DNA of 64,000 bases, taken from Catonia carolina (Eukaryota; Arthropoda; Insecta; Hemiptera; Achilidae). A program made the position numbers and the translations under genes. Shown here in pieces: positions 1-11,030 of the stretch (within the stretch, counting starts at the first letter, position 1; each line of letters begins with the position of its first letter). The notes under the pieces were generated by a model, which saw nothing but the letters and a program-made list of their open reading frames with translations, searched no databases and had not been told where the DNA came from. The stretch spans positions 371,559,720 through 371,623,719 of the forward strand of contig JAQMRL010000001.1 in the NCBI GenBank assembly GCA_035578175.1. Reading direction: 5' to 3'.

Positions 1-20
1 ACTTTGTGAATCCTCTAGAG

Positions 21-251
21 CAGTGGTTCTAAAACTTGGTAGACCCATAGCTTCCTTGATCTACAGATCATTTCCAGTGGCGCCCTAATTATCAACCAAC
101 CAATTTACAGTGCATTGTCATCAGGTATGTTATGCGGGTGACTCCATTCCAGGGAAGGAGATAAAAAGGTAAAACGTTTAATAGGAAGTGATTGCGTATG
201 CCCGAGGCACGACGTCTCTAGGCGCCGTGGCTCACAATTTGAGAACGGCTG
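21..251. mobile_element. hAT-type MITE
   Basis: The left end reads CAGTGGTTCTAAAACTTGG and the right end, reversed, reads CAGCCGTTCTCAAATTGTG, giving imperfect terminal inverted repeats of about 20 bp. The CAGTGGTTCTcAAAcTtt terminus is characteristic of hAT (Charlie-like) elements. At 231 bp it has no room for a transposase, so it is a non-autonomous copy. An 8-bp target duplication is not clear: the left flank is ctctagag and the right flank has diverged. It sits inside a SINE-B copy and so inserted after it. Confidence 0.65.
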
Positions 252-290
252 AAGGTTCAAACCCGCCTTTCGGCTGATGACCTAAACGAC
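252..290 (+). mobile_element. SINE-B copy, 3' end only, split by a hAT MITE
   Basis: The sequence carries the SINE-B 3' signature: GTTCAAACC, then the CAGCC-like stem with a TTTC loop and GGCTGATGACC, followed by a TAAAC tail. Bases 11-20 (tcctctagag) match the SINE-B segment that normally lies directly before GTTCAAACC. The intervening 231 bp are a hAT-type MITE that has inserted into this copy. The rest of the SINE lies outside the window or is lost. Confidence 0.7.
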
Positions 291-291
291 A

Positions 292-1586
292 CACATAGGC
301 CAATCAATAATAGTTATGCTAATTTTTAGAATGAGCCCTAGAGAAGAAAAATAACTATTTTTAGAGTTATGGAATGAATATAAAATCACAAGAACACTCA
401 ATTAAAGATCTAAAAACTAACAGATTAAATATGCCACGATTTAACTTTTTTTTAAATATGCAGAACAGACTGATGACCTCAGTTAGTCAATGCTCCACGA
501 ACAATTAAAAAATAAATCTTAGACAAATATAAACAAAATAAAATAAATGTTGCCATTAATTTAATAAAATACAGGAAATCTATTATGATACTGTTTATAA
601 AAATGCAGTATACATTATAGAAATAAAGTATACATTAGGTTAGTACAAAATTTATATATTTTTTTAATTTATGAAAACTATCGTAGTAAACAAATCAAAT
701 AGTTTTTAAATACTGGCGGTTTAAAAGACGACATAAATAAAAAACACTCGAGCGTCTTGAAAACGATTTATCATTTCAACCAAAAAAATACTTGGGTTCA
801 CAAAACTAACTTATTGCATTTACTGCACTAGAAACGTCACCGACAACCAAATATTTCAAATATTCAGAAAAATAACTGAATTCTGATGGGTTTCGGATTA
901 CGAAAGCATAATATAAAAATAAAGCAAATAAACATACACAATTTAATACTTTCATTAAACAACTTTAACAAGTTACACAACAATAAATTAACGTAATATC
1001 AGCCACGTAACTTTTTTTAAAGATAAAACTTTTTGTATATTTCACACAGTTTGTCCACCATATGGCAAATCAATTTAAATGAAAATAGCCTACCTAGTTA
1101 TTTCACAAATTACGTCTTCTAAATTAGTTTTATAATAAAAAAAATTATATACACACAACAAAAAAAACTGGTTGTGGCTTTTTAAGAAGGTTATTACGAA
1201 GAAAAATTACAGTATTTAAATAAGAGAACAGGTAAGTATTCAATAAATATATAAATAACGTTCCTTTGCAAATAAAAAAAATGAATGGATATATAAACAA
1301 TTTATTACGTTTAGTTTAAAATTACGTTGAAAGTAATGGTAATTTAAAAAAGAACAAGTAGTAATCCGTGTCCAAAGAGAACTATCACTTTCAATATTAT
1401 GTACTGTACCTTGTACGGTTATTTGTGGAGTGGAAACGGATTTATTAATTCTGGCAAAAAAATAAAACTGAATTTCAGGATTTAAGGAAATCTTATTCAT
1501 TACAAACAGATGGTCATCTGGACAAGAAACGTGGTCATATTCATTTAAGAATAAATACGAAGATTAGTATAAAAGTATAAAATAAC
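292..1586. other. A+T-rich stretch, nothing recognised
   Basis: About 1.3 kb of A+T-rich DNA. The short open frames lack recognisable motifs and I see no repeat shared with the rest of the window. Confidence 0.5.
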
Positions 1587-2026
1587 ACTTTTTTACGTGA
1601 AAACGGCCTCATCAAGAATTTCAGCAAACGTGGCGCCTACCCTATCTTGTAGAGAATATAAAATTGAGTAAACCAGGCGATTTTTAAAAAAATCGTAGGA
1701 CCAGTTTTTGAGAAAATAGCAAAAAAGTGAAAAATTACACGAATAAACTACTACTTCCGGTTGACCGATTTTGATGAAAATGTTCGTGTCGCGTCCGGTA
1801 GTGGTATGTAACTTAAGTTTCAAGTTTCAAGTTCGTACAATGTTCCGTTCTTGAGATATTTTGTTCACACACAGACATACACACAGACCAATCGCTAAAA
1901 ACGTGTTTTTTTTGGGTTCAGGGGGTCTGAAAACGTATAGATCCGGTGAAAACTCGATTTCGAAAAATCGACATGAAAACAATACTTTCCTTCCTATATA
2001 TTCATATAGGCAAGAGAAAGTAAAAA
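1587..2026 (-). mobile_element. HINE-like element copy 1 (lacks 3' half)
   Basis: Read on the - strand, the copy starts with TTTTTACTTTCTCTTGCC, then a CCTATAT/ATATAGG hairpin, the TCGATTT/AAATCGA hairpin, a short degenerate GT run and the conserved block ending in the 'AAAATCGGTCAACCGGAAGT' segment. It stops at about 1587, so the 3' half with the terminal hairpin is missing. A second copy in opposite orientation begins about 240 bp away. Confidence 0.8.
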
Positions 2027-2264
2027 TATGGAGCAGAAAGTAGCAGAAAAATAGGCGAGATTCTTGTTGTTCCTCCGTTTTAGCAGTCTTGCTTTTTGAA
2101 GTTTTTCTTTTAAAGATTTTGTTTTCTAGTGATGTTATTTTAAGGAATTATTGAAAATGGAAAAAGCAACCACAAAAAATAATTGTCAAAACCAAAAACT
2201 TAAATCTACGTTGAATAAAATAAAATATCTAAGCAATTTATCAATCGCCTTAATTGCGTGTGCC

Positions 2265-2275
2265 TTCTGTGTGTG

Positions 2276-2306
<31 letters not shown>

Positions 2307-3094
2307 CTGTGTGTGAACAGAATATCTCAAGAACGGAACATCATACGAACTTGAAACTTAACACTTAAGTTACATACCACTACCGGGCCCGACACAAACA
2401 TTTTTATCAAAATCGGTCAACCAAAAGTAGTAGTTTATTCGTGTAATTTTTCACTTTTTGTGATTTTCTCAAAAACTGGTCCTACGATTTTTTTAAAAAT
2501 CGCCTGGTGTACTCAATTTTTTATTTTCTACAAGATAGGGAAGACATCATTTTTGCTGAAATTCTTGGTGAGGCTGTTTTCACGTTAAAAAATAAGTTTT
2601 TTAAGATTACGGCTTTAATATGCATTTTAGGGCAAAAATTTATTTAACAAAAGTTGTAAAGAATTTAAAATTCTATAACTTTTATTACAAACATTTTTTT
2701 GTGTAACGCTTAGTTTAGCAGTAATTAGCAATTTTCTGTTTTTTCTCACGAAAACGTGTGAAAAATCGATTTTTTTAAGATTTCGGGCTTAGAATGCATT
2801 TTACGACAAACATGTATATAATAAATTTTATAGGAAATAAAAAGTTATACAACTTTTATTTATAGTATTTTTCTCTACAGAGCCTAGTTTAGTGTGAAAA
2901 AGTGGTTTTCCGTATTTTAAAGCTGATATGAGGTTGATTTTCATTTTGCGTCTTTCACTCATGATTAAAATAAGGTTATGTTTTTTGAGGTTAGTTTTTG
3001 TTTATTTCTAATGTTTTATTACTAATGTTAGGTTTAGTGTTAATTATTTGCATTGGCAAGAGAAAGTTGTGTGAGTGTTTCACACCAGATTTTT
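2265..3094 (+). mobile_element. HINE-like element copy 2 (lacks 5' end)
   Basis: It begins within the (GT)n run (about 2268-2316) and continues through the conserved internal blocks to the 3' end: subterminal repeat GGCAAGAGAAAGT at about 3056, then the hairpin GTGTGA-GTGTT-TCACAC and CAGATTTTT. The 5' hairpins and subterminal repeat are absent. It lies head-to-head with copy 1. The open frame through the GT run is a repeat artefact. Confidence 0.85.
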
Positions 3095-3302
3095 AGTATT
3101 AATCCAGTAAATGAGAACAACACAACAACTCGCACAAACCAAACCAGAAGCCTAATTTCTTTCCTGATCATCAAAATTACAACAAAAATACAAGTAATGT
3201 GATTTTTAACTTGATTATACACTGCCTAGATTGAGATATCAGGATATAATGTTCACAAACATGAAACAAATTTTTACAACTTCTGCGTGCTGAACTACTA
3301 TT

Positions 3303-3872
3303 GGTTTCATAATCGTAGACACCCGAGTTTGAACCCTTGCATCTCCAAAACAAGTCGGATTTCAACATACTTTACAAAACAATTTAGCTCATTTTATTCT
3401 GCATTGACCTATAATAGTCCTATATATTAATGTTGTTTAAAAATTGCCGTATCGAGGTTGGAATACAAAAAGACCCAGTTTTTTTGATACCGCAACAAAT
3501 TTGCTTGCGTTCAGAGGCGTGTAACTCGATAAATATTTGACCGAAAAGTTTGAAATTTTAAGACAACATAGAAAATTATATTCTTACAGCGTGTAAGAAA
3601 TTTGAAATTCAAACTTATTTAAATTTTGACTTATTAACAATATTCTGTACCCTTGCTATCTCGATAACCGCTCGATCGTTCAAAAAACCGGGTCTTTTTG
3701 TCTTTGAACCTCGATATGGCAATGTTTAAACAACATTAAAAATATAGGTATATTATAAGTCAGTGCAAAATAAAGTGAGCTAAATTTTGATGTAAAGTAT
3801 GTTAAAATCCGATTCATAGTTTTGGAGATGCAAGGGTTCAAAATCAGGTGTCTATGATTATGAAACCGAAAG
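3303..3872. repeat. Diverged inverted repeat, ~180-bp arms
   Basis: The segment 3303-3487 and the reverse complement of 3689-3872 align along their whole length with scattered mismatches and small gaps, from the outer 'GGTTTCATAATCxTAGACACC' to the inner 'AAAAAGACCCxGTTTTTTGA'. About 200 bp separate the arms, and the spacer itself has weaker symmetry around CTCGATAA. The form fits a foldback or MITE-type DNA element. No transposase is present and the target duplication is not resolved. Confidence 0.7.
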
Positions 3873-4370
3873 TAGGCACAAAAAGAATTACTTTAAATTC
3901 CATAAATATAAACTACACGCGTTGTCAGACTGAGCTAATAGAGTTTAAGAAGGGTTTTAAGCCAAAAGTAGTGACTCCCTTTCTTCTCTTGCAATGCGAC
4001 CAACTAAAAAATATTACGTATTTTGCTTTACCTCGTTTATTTATAATTAAAATATTGTCTTTATTGTAAAAATTAAGACGTGTTACAGCTTTCATAATAA
4101 CAGATTTGTTAATAACAGGCAAAAGAAAGAAGGTTTAAGTAGACATCGATAATACGAAACATTTGTGTAGACTAATGTATAGATAAGGGAATTTTATGAA
4201 CAAAGGTTCACAAAAGCGAAATGAATAAAATCTAGGTCAAAATTGTGATTGGATGCAATATAGAATTACTGTGCTACAAAATACACTAATTTGATGTAGT
4301 TTTAATTAATCTAAAATATATTCAAACAAATAATTAAAGCAATTTCATAAAACAGTAACATTCAAAAACA
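3873..4370. other. A+T-rich stretch, nothing recognised
   Basis: Unique-looking A+T-rich sequence between the inverted repeat and HINE copy 3. The overlapping short open frames on both strands show no motif. Confidence 0.4.
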
Positions 4371-5148
4371 AAAAATCTGGTGTGAAACACTCACACAACT
4401 TTCTCTTGCCAATGCAAATAATGGCCAAAATAACCTAACATTAGTAATAAAACATTAGAAATAAACAAAAACTAACCTCAATAAATATAACTTAATTTTA
4501 ATCATGAGTGAAAGACGCAAAATTAAAATCAACCTCATTTTGGCTTAAAAATACGAAAAAAATGCTCTTTCACGCTTAACTAGGCTCTGTAGAGAAAAAT
4601 TCATATATAAAAAGTTATAGATCTTTTAATTCCCTATAAATTTTATTATACACACTTTTGTCGTAAAATGCATACTAAGGCCGAAATTTAAAAAAAATCG
4701 ATTTTCACACGTTTTCGTGAGAAAAAAAAAGAAAATCGCTAATTACCGCTAAACTAATCATTATACAAAAAATGTTTTGCAGTAAAAGTTGTAGGGTTTT
4801 AAATTCTCTACATTTTTTATCGGATAAATTTTTGCGCTAAAATGCATTTTAAGTCGCAACCTTAAAAAAATAATTTTTTTACGAAAAAAGAGCCTCACCA
4901 AGAATTTCAGCAATCATGGCGCCTATTCTATCTTGTAGAGCTAAAAAAATTTAGTAAACAAGGCGATTTTTAAAAAAATCGTAGGACCAGTTTTTGAAAA
5001 CATTGCAAAAACGTGAAAAATTACACGAATAAACTACTACTTCCGGTTGACCGATTTTGATGAAAATGTTCGAGTCGGGTTCGGTTGTGGTTCCTAACAG
5101 AAGTTTTAAGTTTCAAGTTCGTACGATGTCCGTTCTTGAGATATTCTG

Positions 5149-5211
<63 letters not shown>

Positions 5212-5312
5212 ACAGACCAATCGCTAAAAACATGTTTTTTGGGTTCAGGGGGTCTGAAAACGTATAGATCCGGTGAAAACTCGATTTCGAAAAATCGACA
5301 TGAAAACAATAC
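4371..5312 (-). mobile_element. HINE-like element copy 3
   Basis: On the + strand it begins AAAAATCTGGTGTGAAACAC (the reversed 3' hairpin end), followed by the subterminal repeat ACTTTCTCTTGCC. It runs through all internal blocks, the long (CA)n run and the CGATTT hairpin to 'ACATGAAAACAATAC'. Only the last ~40 bp, with the 5' subterminal repeat and CCTATAT hairpin, are missing. Confidence 0.88.
5150..5206. repeat. (CA)n microsatellite inside HINE copy 3
   Basis: About 28 uninterrupted CA units, the longest such array in the window. Every HINE copy that retains this part has a GT/CA run of a different length at the same place (compare about 2279-2309, 17203-17241 and 19914-19960), so the array belongs to the element. 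Confidence 0.95.
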
Positions 5313-6737
5313 AATTCAGTACATCTTTACAGCCGTTTTATTTGGACCATAAATTAATTTAAATAAATTATATTTCTGTAAACAAATATACATTAAAATA
5401 CATGAACTATAATAATTTCCTTTTTTAAGTTTCAGCTAGATATGGTAAATCTTAATAAAAATGACGTGGCAACGTACCAGTTATTTTATTAAAGGTGGAA
5501 TAATTTAACATTGTTTTATTTTAAGATTTTTTTGGAAAAATAAATTAATTGAAAAACTAGTAATTAATTGTCGAGAAATAAATAACGAAAGGGAGATAGC
5601 AAACACTTTTAATAATTTATAGGTTAAATTTATAATAGGTTTTCATTTTGCGTCATTCACTCATGATTAAAAAAGGTTATGTTTTTTTACATTTTAAATA
5701 TATTTTTATTAATTTTCTTTAAAAAATAAAAATTTATAAATACATATTATAAAAATTGTAAGAGCAAAGAAATATGGATTAAGGCCATCCATTTGTAATA
5801 AATAATTAATATTTAAGTTCCCAAAAAATAAAAATGTCTTACCTGTTCTTCCAACAAAATCAAAGTGACCAAAATATTGTATGTCGTTTTAAAAGAAAGA
5901 ATATATTCCCCTCCCATGACATTTATTACAAGAACCGGATCTCTTAAATTCTGTTTTTTAAATATTTACAAAACAAGAAACCGACTTTTAAAAAAAGGAC
6001 AAGCAACATTTATGGCCACCCCCCCCCTCCGCCGTAATACTAGACGTTTATAAATGTTATCAACCACACCCCGATTTTGAACTTTAAATAAATAGGCTTA
6101 AATCATGAAACATTATTTAATTACATTTTACAAAGTATTTATTTATATTTTATGAAACGGAATGTGGTTTTCCCTTTTTATTAGGCAGTAAATAAGTCAA
6201 TTTAAATGGATTTAGAAAGGAGATTTTTATTTTATAAATAAAATAAAAATTAACATAATTCGAAGAATGTTTAATTTGTTTTATTTTTTATGTGAACTGA
6301 ATAAATTTTAAATAAAATACGAAAGAAATTCAGTTAAAATATTTTAACTGAACGATAAAAAATGTTGAATAAATTTTCAACTATCTTCGATTTGAAATGA
6401 AATAAACTTTTCTTATCTTGTATTATCTTTATCTTTTTCTATTTCCATCTTTCCTTATCTTCGTCACTACCAGTTTCATTCTTTTGACCTTAAAGGTATT
6501 TAATTGGGCCTATTCCTTGACCTGACAGTAAAATTACTCGGTAAAAAATAAAGTTTTTAGAATTAATAATTATTCGTATATTATTTTCTTTCTTCAACAG
6601 ATCACTTTTATCGTTTCATGAGTTTTATGATCTTCTGAGACTTCGTGAATAAATTTTAATTTGTTTCTGTTATAAAATAGCTTAAAGTTTCTTCGTTTTG
6701 TAAATAAATAAAATTATAAATTCTGTGTATTGTATTA
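5313..6737. other. A+T-rich stretch with one HINE fragment
   Basis: Mostly A+T-rich sequence. It holds a short HINE remnant at about 5636-5690 (the 'TTTCATTTTGCGTCATTCACT' block), and a C-run at about 6019-6027 followed by CTCCGCCG. No coding signal was recognised. Confidence 0.45.
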
Positions 6738-6853
6738 ATGTCGTCAGCCGAAAGACTGGTTTGAACTTCTCGATGTTTTACTTAATAAAACTAGGAGTGA
6801 AGTGGTTTACCATTGCCTTCCTCACTTAATGGAAAAGTTTGTTTATCAGCATA
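6738..6853 (-). mobile_element. SINE-B copy, 5'-truncated
   Basis: On the + strand, 'GTCGTCAGCCGAAAGACTGG' is followed by the AGGAGTGAAGTGGTTTACC block and the CCTTCCTCACTTAATGGAAA block. Only about 115 bp of the 3' end remain. Confidence 0.8.
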
Positions 6854-7002
6854 AATTAAATTAAAATTCTGATCTTCAGAAAATTTTCCCCAGATTAAAT
6901 TAATTCCTTAAAAGATGTGAAATTATGAGATAAAGAATTTTAATTATAAAAAAAATTATAAAAATTCTCAATAGTTTCAATTAAGATAAATACTCAAAAG
7001 CA

Positions 7003-7362
7003 TCTGTTGTTGTTGTTTAGGTCATCAGCCCCTTTAGGCTGGTTTGAACCTGTAGATGTTTTACTAAGTAAAACAAGGAGTGAGGTGGTTTACCAGTGCC
7101 TTCCTCACTGAGTGGAAAAGTATGCTTATCAGCATGCCGGGCCCTCTGAAAAGCACATATTTTTTCCACTCTGCAAATGACACCTTTACTTCATTCACCA
7201 CAGGGTCTGGCTGTATAATGAAATTCATTACTTTCAGAGGTGATAACTCTGATTAGTGTCTTTTACACCTCTACATCTTCTGCTCTTAAATGGTCCAGTC
7301 ATTTAATTGGCTGACCATGTGATAAGAAACAGAACTATTTATTTTAGCCCTGCAATGGTTCC
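7003..7362 (-). mobile_element. SINE-B copy
   Basis: A near-complete copy, lacking about 40 bp at its 5' end. The (AAC)n tail reads as TTGTTGTTGTT on the + strand, then the stem-loop and the body to 'TTTTAGCCCTGCAA'. It shares diagnostic differences with the copy at 7709 (ATTTAATTGGCTG, TATTTATTTTAGCCC) and the same 5' break point, so the two are close relatives. Confidence 0.9.
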
Positions 7363-7708
7363 ATTCTTATAAACATTTAAAAGACCAAAAGCAGAACATT
7401 TTAAATGAACAAATCAAATTTAGAAATGATGAAGTGATATTGACTGCTGCTGCTATTCTGTAGTAAATATGAGAAGGGATGAATTACAGGAAATTAATTT
7501 AAATGAGTTTTATACAAATGACAAGATTTAACATCTTCTATAAATTTTAAAATTTTTTAGTTTTGAAGAGTATAATATAAGCTGATGATGGTGGATCCAC
7601 CAAAACACATGTAAGTGATAAATAAAAAATAAAGGCAGCTTAACCCTTTATAGGTCTTTGGTAAGTATACTTACCACTGGCAACAAGGTCGCTTTTATTT
7701 AAGACTGT

Positions 7709-8050
7709 GTGTTGTTTAGGTCATCAGCCAAAAGGCTGGTTTGAACCTGTATAGGTTTTATTAAGTAAAACAAGGAGTGAGGTGGTTTACCAGAGTCTTC
7801 CTCACTGAGTGGAAAAGTATGCTTATCAGCATGCCGGGCCCTCTGAAAAGCACATATTTTCCACTCTGCAAATGACACCTTCACTTCATTCACCACAGGG
7901 TCTGGCTGTATAATGAAATTCATTACTTTCAGAGGAGATAACTCTGATTAGTGTCTTTTACACCTCTACCTCTTCTGCTCTTAAATGGTCCAGTCATTTA
8001 ATTGGCTGACCATGTGATAAGAAACAGAACTATTTATTTTAGCCCTGCAA
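7709..8050 (-). mobile_element. SINE-B copy (sister of the 7003 copy)
   Basis: Nearly identical to the copy at 7003-7362, with the same 5' truncation at 'AGCCCTGCAA'. It lies inside the putative piggyBac-type element. The open frame on the - strand here is only the SINE body. Confidence 0.9.
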
Positions 8051-8162
8051 CAACAGATATTTAAGACTACTAATAGATAATTATTTATTATTTTTCTACT
8101 ACTAACTAGTACGCTGGAATTGGTACTAATGAAGTGTTATTGAAAAGGCTAGTAGCGGGCCA

Positions 8163-8211
8163 ATTTTACTCCTCTCTGCAGGAGGTCATCAAGTTATATA
8201 CAGACAGTATA
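8163..8211. mobile_element. Foldback-element arm fragment
   Basis: The sequence 'TTTACTCCTCTCTGCAGGAG' continuing to TATACAGACAGTAT matches the outer end of the right arm of the foldback element at 30457-31233. Only this terminal ~45 bp is recognisable. Confidence 0.6.
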
Positions 8212-8601
8212 AAATTAATTATCAATAAGCTATGCATCGAACCTTATTGGCATTTTATTGTGTTATGGATGTTCTCTGGTAAGTGGGTTATCCACATATT
8301 GAAATTAGTGCGCAACGACTATTTGCTTCATGAGTTGCACGAATCTGGTAAGGATTCTTACCAGTGTACTGGATTCTTACCAGTTGTTTAGTTTTTACTT
8401 TTGTACAGTGCTTAAAAAATTCTAGTTTTTTACGGGAAAGCAAGAATTCATGCTAATATAAAGTTAAGATAAATTATTCTACACATGGTTTTGTTATATA
8501 TTTCTGTAATTTGTTTTAATAAGCATTCTTACCATTAAACATTATGGGATTTCCATTTTAATAAATGTTCCTTGGTAAGTATACTTATCAAGACCTAACA
8601 T

Positions 8602-9196
8602 AAAAATCTGGTGTGAAACACTCACACAACTTTCTCTTGCCAATGCAAATGATTAATAATAAACCTAACATTATTAATAAAATATTAGAAATAAACAAAA
8701 ACTAACCTAAAAAACATAACCTTATTTTAATCATGAGTGAATGACGCAAAATGATAATCGAACTCAGTTTGGCTTAAAAATACGGAAAATCACGCTTTCA
8801 CGCTAAACTAGGCTCTGTAGAGAAAAATTCTCTAAACAAAAGTTGTAGATCTTTTAATTTTCTATAAATTTAATTATATACACTTTTGTCGTAAAATGCA
8901 TACTAAGGCCGGATTCTTAAAAAAATCAATTTTTCACACATTTTCGTGAGAAAAAAAAAACAGAAAATCGCAAATTACCGCTAAACTAAGCGTTATACAA
9001 AAAAACAACGTTTTTACGTGAAAACAGCCTCACCGAGAATTTCAGCAAACATGGCGCCTACCCTATCTTGTAGAGAATAAAAAATTGAGTAAAATAGGCG
9101 ATTGTAAAAAAAATCGTAGGGCCAGTTTTTGAGAAAATCGCAAAAAACTGAAAAATTATACGAATAAAGTACTACTTCCGGTTGACCGATTTTGAT
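8602..9196 (-). mobile_element. HINE-like element copy 4 (lacks 5' half)
   Basis: It begins with the reversed 3' end AAAAATCTGGTGTGAAACAC and the subterminal repeat ACTTTCTCTTGCC, and continues to 'TTGACCGATTTTGAT' at about 9196, where it stops before the GT run. It abuts the right end of the putative piggyBac-type element. Confidence 0.85.
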
Positions 9197-10124
9197 AGGA
9201 CATATCGGATATAACACCTGAAATACATATAAGAATCACACAATGTATCACTACTATCAAGAAAGAAATTCTTGTACGCTAAAAAAATTTCACCGATCAA
9301 GTAATTTACTATATTTTATAAAATATACAATTTATTCGTTATTTTTTCTTTCTGTAAAACATATTCACTAGATTTTTATGAGGATATCTAATGATTATTT
9401 AAAATAAATTTTCAGACTTAAAGTAAATACCAATTTTAAATACTTGAATGTCACCTTTAAACAAGTTTCAGACCTGCCCTAACATCCGTATTGTTGAGCA
9501 TAGCTGAGTAAATGAAGGACAATTACAACTCTTTTCTTTTTTTGTTGTATGTATTCAATTTTTTTTATGCCCTATAAATATGTTTTATAACATGCGGGCT
9601 TTCGAACATGCCAAACGAACCGTTATTTTTAAGTGGCAGGCCTATTATACAATTTATTTTTTAATTCTGCTCTGTTAAGGTCACTATTTTTTTATTTTCT
9701 CCCGTGTAATAATCATAAGTAATACCAAGATATTTCCAAGCTGCCATTGGATTTTATTACATGTTTCTCTTATTTCTTTATAAACATTGTTTTATGAAAA
9801 AAAAATCAGTCTATAAAATCTTGATGATTGTCTGTAACCTTATGGCAAATTTGTTCTGTAGTTTAAAGATACACAAAATATTTAATATACGCCAGCGCTC
9901 GGACTTTCTTTTTGATAACCTCATGGAGTGAATTTAATAAGCTAACTTTTCCCCCGGTTTAACTTAATACCTATCTTTTTTAGTAAATGTTCCTTTAACA
10001 ATACTTATACCTACTAAAAAATTCCAGGTATTCAAGATGGTACAGAAACAATATTTGCTATGTTTGGGTATTTACACCTTTCCTACAATGTAGGAGCATG
10101 TTGTTGAAATTCGAATGTTTTTTT
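9197..10124. other. A+T-rich stretch, nothing recognised
   Basis: No repeat shared with the rest of the window and no coding signal was recognised. Confidence 0.4.
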
Positions 10125-10290
10125 TCTGGGTATCACTTCCAAAAAATACGTATACTGATTTTCAAAAGTTAAACCCTTTACGAAGAAATATAATGAATTG
10201 CTTAAGGGTAGTCACTTTTTTTTTCACAACACAGGTGCAAGTGGTCAAAAGGAATATATCTTAATTTTTTTTTTGTTTCTCCCTAAGGTA
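10125..10290 (+). repeat. Family C repeat, copy 1
   Basis: It carries the family C order of blocks: a TAT/CATACTGATTTTCAAAA block, a run ending in TTGCTTAAGGGTAGTCACTT, and a CAAGTGGTCAAAA block. The same order recurs near 21.3, 30.0, 31.3 and 58.9 kb. The class is unknown. Confidence 0.55.
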
Positions 10291-10304
10291 TAAAAAAAAA
10301 TGTG

Positions 10305-11030
10305 TCCAACTTCAGCCACACACAGGAACCCCTAAACAAATAACACACACACACACACACACAAAATTAATAAACTACACTACCAAACCTCTTTACCACA
10401 CACACACACACACACACACTTCTCAAACACTAAGATACTTCAATCCACTCCATGTCACTCTCTATAACTCTTTTCACTCATCTCTAAAAAAAAAACCCAA
10501 ATTACTAAAGTTAAACACCTACAATACCCATTTACCAAACTCTAAAAAAAAAAAACAACACAAAACGCTATCCAACCCAAACCCACTATACCTAACCACA
10601 TCGCTCAACCACTAAAGAACAATTACCCAATTTCTAAAACAATCTACATCCCTTTCCGAGCCAAAGAAATTTGTAAACAACAACAACAACAACAACAACT
10701 AGGGTACACTCTAGTAATCTCTAAACAACCCACTACCCTAACCCCAACCCAGTACCACACCACCACCACCATCAACAACCACATTTCTCAATCGCTACAG
10801 TTTATTTTAGAAATCTCTACAACAACAACCTAGCACCCTTTCCGAACCAGACACACAAACCATCACCACTACGACACACACTAAATAAACATTTTCACAA
10901 CCAGAACACTTTCCCAACCTAATCAACACCACCTAACCACATTTCTACACCGATAGGGTACAATTTAGCAATCCCTAAAACAATTACCAACCTTCCCCGA
11001 GCTAGACAAACCGCTTCCGGCTACTACTTT
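10305..11030. repeat. G-depleted, A/C-rich degenerate tandem repeat
   Basis: About 700 bp in which the + strand is almost all A, C and some T with very few G. A conserved CTTTCCGAGC/CTTTCCGAAC/TTCCCCGAGC block recurs at about 10653, 10839 and 10995, each preceded by a 'TCTCTAAAACAA'-like block (also at about 10717). This gives degenerate units of roughly 155-185 bp. (CA)n at about 10341-10362 and 10395-10420, (CAA)n at about 10676-10699 and (CAC)n at about 10755-10770 are embedded. No open frame is credible. It may be an old satellite or minisatellite. Confidence 0.7.
10729..10750 (-). other. G-quadruplex motif
   Basis: On the - strand there are four runs of three or four G separated by loops of 2, 3 and 4 nt (GGG-TT-GGGG-TTA-GGG-TAGT-GGG). 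It includes one TTAGGG unit, but this is not a telomeric array. Confidence 0.7.

Larger units (their letters stand above)
7643..8600. mobile_element. Possible piggyBac-type non-autonomous element
   Basis: The left end is TTAA followed by CCCTTTATAGGTCTTTGG and then the palindrome GGTAAGTATACTTACC (7660-7675). The right end, read reversed, is TTAGGTCTTGATAAGTATACTTACC (about 8574-8598), an inverted match to the left end. TTAA plus CCC is what a piggyBac-type terminus looks like. The outermost right end is gone, because a HINE copy begins at 8602. Internal copies of TTCTTACCAG lie at about 8355-8385. A SINE-B and a foldback-arm fragment lie inside. No transposase is seen, and family assignment is tentative. 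Confidence 0.35.

Noticed and set aside
5085..5309. Open frames on both strands across the (CA)n run
   Set aside because: They translate as His-Thr or Val-Cys dipeptide repeats and belong to the microsatellite of HINE copy 3. The frames at 2151, 17072, 19815 and 39588 are the same artefact.
10729..10750. Telomeric repeat (TTAGG/TTAGGG)
   Set aside because: Only one unit occurs, inside a degenerate G/T-rich repeat. There is no array.
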